In this document: piece by piece, positions 60,408-64,000 of the stretch
Position numbering within the stretch: position 1 is the stretch's first letter
Layout: the number at the start of each line of letters is the position of its first letter
Origin: Rossellomorea marisflavi
GTDB lineage: Bacteria > Bacillota > Bacilli > Bacillales > Bacillaceae_B
Length of the DNA: 64,000 nt
Direction of reading: 5' to 3'
NCBI GenBank assembly: GCA_003667865.1
Contig: CP033051.1
Coordinates: forward strand, 2,382,501 to 2,446,500
The notes under the pieces: model-generated
The model's input: only the letters and a program-made list of their open reading frames with translations
What the model was told of the DNA's origin: nothing
Database searches by the model: none
Program-made: the position numbers and the translations under genes

Positions 60408-60735
60408 GTTGCTTGGAGCGGAAGGTGCTTGATTCCTGCGGGAAATAGCGGGATTAGTGAGACCAAGTTCCGTACCCACTGGAACGGAACCCCGCAGCGA
60501 AGCGATGTCTAGCTCCGATTCGCAGGGACTAGTGGATTTCACAAAGGAGAGGAAGGTATCGTTCCAGTAGGTACGATACCCAGATAAGTCAACATCGACT
60601 CACTTCGTTCGCCGTGTATCCTTTATCTCGTGCGGTTTGCTCCAATCCATACGTCCCTAACCGCTCACCTCCGCTTTTCGGTGAGGAGGCTCACTCCCGC
60701 CCCGCGGAAAGCAAGCACCTGGAGCGGAAAGCAAC
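60408..60735 (+). repeat. Dispersed palindromic repeat, copy 3, interrupted (328 bp)
   Basis: The ends (GTTGCTTGGAGCGGAAGG ... GGAGCGGAAAGCAAC) and inner blocks (CTGCGGGAAATAGCGG, GTGAGACC, GAGGAGGCTCACTCCCGCC, CCCGCGGAAAGCAAGCACC) match copies 1 and 2. It is 200 bases longer because extra sequence sits after GTGAGACC (about 60465-60488, a small palindrome TTCCGT...ACGGAA) and at 60506-60682. Confidence 0.88.
60506..60682. repeat. Second repeat type inserted within repeat copy 3 (177 bp)
   Basis: A segment from TGTCTAGCTCC to CGCTTTTCGGT, GC-richer than the genome, breaks copy 3 between its GCGAAGCGA and GAGGAGGCTCAC blocks. It contains the internal inverted repeat GGTATCGTTCC-AGTAGG-TACGATACC and CACTTCGTTCG. 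Its termini resemble another dispersed Bacillus intergenic element that I recall starting TGTCTAGCTCC and ending near GCTTTT. Identity as a mobile element is inferred. Confidence 0.65.
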
Positions 60736-60751
60736 GGCCACGTATATATAC

Positions 60752-60784
60752 AAAAAAAACACCCTGTCTCAATGAACAAGGTGC
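60752..60784 (-). terminator. Terminator of the purine permease gene
   Basis: On the minus strand CACCTTGT/ACAGGGTG stem is followed by eight Ts, just after the stop codon at 60794. Confidence 0.88.
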
Positions 60785-60793
60785 TCCAAATCT

Positions 60794-62092
60794 CTAGTGT
60801 GGTAAAAATACCAACTGATATAAGAATAATACTGCAAAGATATAAAGAAGTGGGTGAACCTGCTTCCATTTCCCTTTTACTACTTTTAATAAAGGATAAG
60901 AGATAAACCCTAAAGCAATCCCTGTTGCGATACTTGATGTTAACGGCATGCTTAAGATAATCAGAAAGGCTGGGAATGCTTCATCTAGCTCGCTCCAATT
61001 GATTTCCGCTATACTGCTAATCATTAAGCTACCAACAATGATTAATGCTGGGGCAGTAATTGCCGACAAGCCAGATACAGCACTTACAAGTGGTCCAAAA
61101 AAGGCAGCTAACATAAACAATATTGAAACGGTTAGAGTCGTTAAACCTGTTCTTCCACCTGCAGCGACACCAGCAGAGGATTCAATATAAGCAGATGTTG
61201 GACTTGTTCCGAACATGGCACCAGCAGTTGTTGCGATCGAATCAGCTAACAGTGCTTGACGTGCACGTGGTAATGTATTTCCTTTCATTAGACCTGCCTG
61301 TTGAGCAACTCCAACCATAGTTCCCGTTGTATCGAAAATTGTAACAAGTAAGAATGAGAAAACAACCGCATATAATCCATATTGAATAACATCACCAAGA
61401 GCTGTAACGGGATTCCACACAAGCAGTTCTGGTAGTGCTGGAAGAGCAACAAAGCCTTCTTTAAAAGAAAGTTGGTCTGTTACAATGGCGATAATAGCAG
61501 TTATGATCATTCCAATAAACAAAGCTCCATGAATACGACGAACCATTAGAACGAGTGTAATGGCTAAACCAACAAATGCCAAAATTACGGATGGATTGTG
61601 CAAATCACCAAGTTTTACAAGATTCACAGGGTCTGCTTCAATAATCTTTGTTAGACGTAACCCAATAAAAGCAATAAATAGTCCAATACCAGCAGTAATA
61701 CCGTGCTTAAGGTTGTCAGGAATTGATTTTATTAGACTTTCACGAAAAGGTGTTAGTGATAAGATAACAAAAATAATACCGGCAATAAATACTGCTGAAA
61801 ATGCAACGGTATAAGTGATTTCCTCATTTGCCGCCACAACAGAATATGTAAAATAAGCATTTAATCCCATTCCTGGTGCAATGGCAATGGGATAGTTTGC
61901 CATGAGTGCCATCCATAATGTCCCAATTATTGCGGAGATAATGGTTGCCATGAAAACCTGATCAAAGGGTACCCCTGCATCAGCTAAAATAATGGGATTC
62001 ACAACGACGATATACGCCATTGTTAGGAAGGTTGTAATCCCTGCCATAATTTCTGTTTTAATCGTTGATCCTTGTTCTTTTATACGAAACAT
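60794..62092 (-). CDS. NCS2-family purine permease (adenine/guanine/hypoxanthine, PbuG/PbuO-like)
   Basis: A 432-residue proton symporter for purine bases in the AzgA-like branch of NCS2. The family signatures are AIAPGMGLNAYFTYSVV (about residues 72-88), FLLVTIFDTTGTMVGVAQQAG (about 247-267) and GTSPTSAYIESSAGVAAGGR (about 294-313). About 12-14 membrane helices cover the chain. GGAGG lies 9 bases before ATG 62092, which gives the normal N-terminus MFRIKEQGS; the longer frame to 62134 is not used. A PurR-type box pair lies upstream, matching that of guaC. It carries a hairpin terminator. Confidence 0.95.
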   Translation of the reverse strand: MFRIKEQGSTIKTEIMAGITTFLTMAYIVVVNPIILADAGVPFDQVFMATIISAIIGTLWMALMANYPIAIAPGMGLNAYFTYSVVAANEEITYTVAFSAVFIAGIIFVILSLTPFRESLIKSIPDNLKHGITAGIGLFIAFIGLRLTKIIEADPVNLVKLGDLHNPSVILAFVGLAITLVLMVRRIHGALFIGMIITAIIAIVTDQLSFKEGFVALPALPELLVWNPVTALGDVIQYGLYAVVFSFLLVTIFDTTGTMVGVAQQAGLMKGNTLPRARQALLADSIATTAGAMFGTSPTSAYIESSAGVAAGGRTGLTTLTVSILFMLAAFFGPLVSAVSGLSAITAPALIIVGSLMISSIAEINWSELDEAFPAFLIILSMPLTSSIATGIALGFISYPLLKVVKGKWKQVHPLLYIFAVLFLYQLVFLPH

Positions 62093-62112
62093 GCTGTATA
62101 ACCTCCAGAAAA

Positions 62113-62152
62113 ATACGAACGTTTTTAGACACATCCTCTATAATATTCGTTA
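62113..62152 (-). promoter_or_regulatory. Putative PurR box pair upstream of the purine permease
   Basis: On the minus strand ACGAATATTAT and AAAACGTTCGTATTT form inverted CGAA cores 26 bases apart. The same words flank the guaC pair at 21370-21407, where the two half-sites occur in swapped order. Confidence 0.65.
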
Positions 62153-62340
62153 ATATCATAGATTTCAAGAGAGAATTTAAATCTTTTCATGAATGTAAGA
62201 AATTTCAACTGCATTGTTTTAACATATTAAGCAAAGGGAAAACGTGATATATGTATGTAAAATCGTTTATAACAATAGAATTTACATAAATAGTTTTTCT
62301 AGTAGAAGCTTTTTCATTTAGTATCGAAGGGAGTTAGAAA

Positions 62341-63996
62341 ATGTTTGATCGGTTAAAGGGGAAGCCCTTAGCAGAACAAGTAGAGCTTCTGACAAGGGAG
62401 CTTGTAGCAATCAAAAGCTATAATCACACAAAAGGTGAAGCAGAAAAAGCCGAACACATCTATAACATCATTAAATCCTATCCATATTTCCAAAAACACC
62501 CTGAACATGTTTGGCTTCAGGAAATACCAGATGACCCTTTAGGAAGAAAAAATGTATTTGCAAGACTGGAAGGAAAGACAGCTAAAACGGTCCTATTTCA
62601 TGCGCATTATGACACAGTTGGTACAGAGGATTTCGGTTCCCTTCAATCCATTGCCCACGATCCAATCGCTCTTTTAGAGTACTTTAAAAACTATGAAGCA
62701 GAAGAAAGAGTACATAAAGATGCATGTTCAGATGAATGGATGTTTGGTAGAGGTGCATTGGACATGCAAAGTGGCATTGCTGTTCACTTAACCAATATGC
62801 TGTATTTTTCAGAAAAGCTAGATTCATTAGAAGGAAATATGGTGTTTCTCTTTAATGCAGATGAAGAAAGTGGACATGCGGGGATTATGGCAGCGTTATC
62901 TGAAATAAAGCGGTTAAAAGAAGAGGCGGATTACTCCTATATTGCAGCTATTAACAATGATTTTATTTCGCCAATCTATGATGGAGACAATAAAAGATAT
63001 ATCTATACGGGTGCTGCAGGGAAACTACTGCCTAGCTTTTATATCTATGGAAAGGAAGCACATGTTGGAGATGTATTGACATCAATTGATCCAACCGTCA
63101 TTGCTTCTAAGATTAATGTAAGAGTAAATCAAAGCTTAGATTTACTTGAAGAGATACCGAGTGAATTTACACTTCCACCATCTTGTCTTTATTTTAAGGA
63201 GCAAAAGAAATCTTATAACGTCCAAACCCCTTTAACAACAAGGTTATACTTTAATTATTTTATTTATGAGAAGACTGCACAAGACGTGCTTGCAGAAATG
63301 AAAGAAGTAGCAGAACAAGTTGTAACCGAACTTGAAGAAACCTCTAGAAAAAGGTTTGAGCAATATCGTCAACTTCATCAATATCCTGTTCGAGAGGTGT
63401 ATTGGAATGTAGAGGTAGTTACTCTAGAAGAGTACCTCCTATGGTTAGAAGGTCAGGAGATTCCATATATGGAGATAATACAAACCACTTGGAATGAATT
63501 CAAGGAAGAGGATCCTAGAGAGGTAGCTTTTAGGATTGTTGAAGCACTTCAGCTCCTTGATCCGAGCCGAAAACCTAGAGTCCTCGTCTTTTTCGCACCA
63601 CCATATTTACCTCATAATTATATACAGGAACATGACCAAGTAGGAAAAAGAATAAAGGATACTTTGGAAAAGTGCTTACAAGAAGTGTCAAAAAGTACAG
63701 GTGAGGTATTTGAGATCAAGAAGTTCTTTCCTTATTTAGCAGATGGAAGTTTTTTATCTTTACATGATGATGATAAAGAGATTGATTCTTTTAAGAAAAA
63801 TCTACCTTACTTAGAAAAGCTTTATCCCATCCCGATTGAGAACATTCGGTCTCTAAACATCCCATCCATTAATATCGGGGTATATGGTAAAGATGGACAT
63901 CAATGGACAGAAAGAGTGTATAAACCGTATTCGTTTTCAACCTTACCGAGCATCATTCAAAAGGTGGCACTTGAGTTATTCAAAATAGATTCATGA
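62341..63996 (+). CDS. M20-family peptidase, RocB-like
   Basis: A 551-residue M20 metallopeptidase close to B. subtilis RocB (arginine utilisation protein). Zinc ligands are seen in FHAHYDTVG (about residues 81-89), GRGALDMQSG (about 137-146, bridging Asp) and FNADEESGHAG (about 170-180, catalytic Glu and ligand). A lid domain with YIYTGAAGKLLPSFYIYGKE (about 222-241) follows, and VYGKDGHQWTERVY near the C-terminus gives the last ligand. ATG 62341 follows GAAGGGAGTTAGAA. The stop TGA at 63994 lies just inside the window, so the gene is complete. No other roc genes are in view, and the substrate is unproven. Confidence 0.93.
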   Translation: MFDRLKGKPLAEQVELLTRELVAIKSYNHTKGEAEKAEHIYNIIKSYPYFQKHPEHVWLQEIPDDPLGRKNVFARLEGKTAKTVLFHAHYDTVGTEDFGSLQSIAHDPIALLEYFKNYEAEERVHKDACSDEWMFGRGALDMQSGIAVHLTNMLYFSEKLDSLEGNMVFLFNADEESGHAGIMAALSEIKRLKEEADYSYIAAINNDFISPIYDGDNKRYIYTGAAGKLLPSFYIYGKEAHVGDVLTSIDPTVIASKINVRVNQSLDLLEEIPSEFTLPPSCLYFKEQKKSYNVQTPLTTRLYFNYFIYEKTAQDVLAEMKEVAEQVVTELEETSRKRFEQYRQLHQYPVREVYWNVEVVTLEEYLLWLEGQEIPYMEIIQTTWNEFKEEDPREVAFRIVEALQLLDPSRKPRVLVFFAPPYLPHNYIQEHDQVGKRIKDTLEKCLQEVSKSTGEVFEIKKFFPYLADGSFLSLHDDDKEIDSFKKNLPYLEKLYPIPIENIRSLNIPSINIGVYGKDGHQWTERVYKPYSFSTLPSIIQKVALELFKIDS

Positions 63997-64000
63997 CATG

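Noticed and set aside
60657-60869. Minus-strand frame of 70 codons at repeat copy 3
   Set aside because: It covers the repeat element and the end of the purine permease and has no start signal.

Overview
The window reads as a chromosomal segment of a low-GC, endospore-forming Firmicute of the family Bacillaceae. The evidence is strong AGGAGG-type ribosome binding sites with frequent GTG and TTG starts, sporulation genes (prkA, yhbH, a CotF-like coat protein, two DUF3231 proteins), two PTS operons, and the gene order queG-yhbB-trmL ... prkA-yhbH, which matches the Bacillus subtilis yhbA-yhbB-cspR ... prkA-yhbH block. I cannot name the species.

Layout. 1-782: the 3' end of a tRNA cluster (Tyr, Trp, His, Gln, Gly, Cys, Leu, Gly) closed by a terminator. 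783-2180: a decayed region holding a sugar ABC permease pseudogene and two families of short repeats. 2185-11038: a B3/4-domain protein, queG, yhbB-like amidase, trmL, a nitroreductase, a DinB protein, an unannotated 29-residue membrane peptide, prkA and yhbH. 11212-18427: an unknown membrane protein, an intact IS4-family element inserted in a terminator, the yhgE/yhgD pair with matching operators, and a nucleoside transporter. 18801-21352: ogt, a HAD phosphatase, guaC with PurR-type boxes. 21769-27194: the mannitol operon mtlA-mtlR-mtlF-mtlD. 27308-33216: ZIP transporter, L-lactate dehydrogenase, a small ORF, then two lipoproteins joined to a two-component system. 33259-41788: heme catalase, two acetyltransferases, a LysE exporter, Mn catalase, an ABC transporter pair, and an E. 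coli-type S-adenosylmethionine decarboxylase. 42031-45581: the fructose operon fruR-fruK-fruA. 45672-46166: two facing copies of a dispersed palindromic repeat. 46985-48411: a cyclic di-GMP-I riboswitch leading a YvyF-like zinc protein and an HD-GYP protein with altered key residues. 48739-63996: trmO, tandem DUF3231 genes, alpha/beta hydrolase, YebC-family regulator, L,D-transpeptidase, MBL hydrolase, M29 aminopeptidase, amidinotransferase-family enzyme, two small proteins, proC-family reductase, CotF-like coat protein, SIMPL protein, a third repeat copy that itself carries an insertion, a purine permease with PurR-type boxes, and a RocB-like M20 peptidase.

Together: carbon uptake through mannitol and fructose PTS, purine salvage under shared PurR-type control, oxidative defence by two unrelated catalases, queuosine/cytidine-34/t6A tRNA modification, and sporulation functions. 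I saw no prophage, CRISPR array, toxin-antitoxin pair or defence island. The best leads for unusual biology are the riboswitch-controlled divergent HD-GYP unit, the lipoprotein plus two-component module, the nested repeat at 60408-60735, and the IS inserted into a terminator. All starts were chosen by ribosome-binding-site spacing, and family names rest on motif recognition without database searches.
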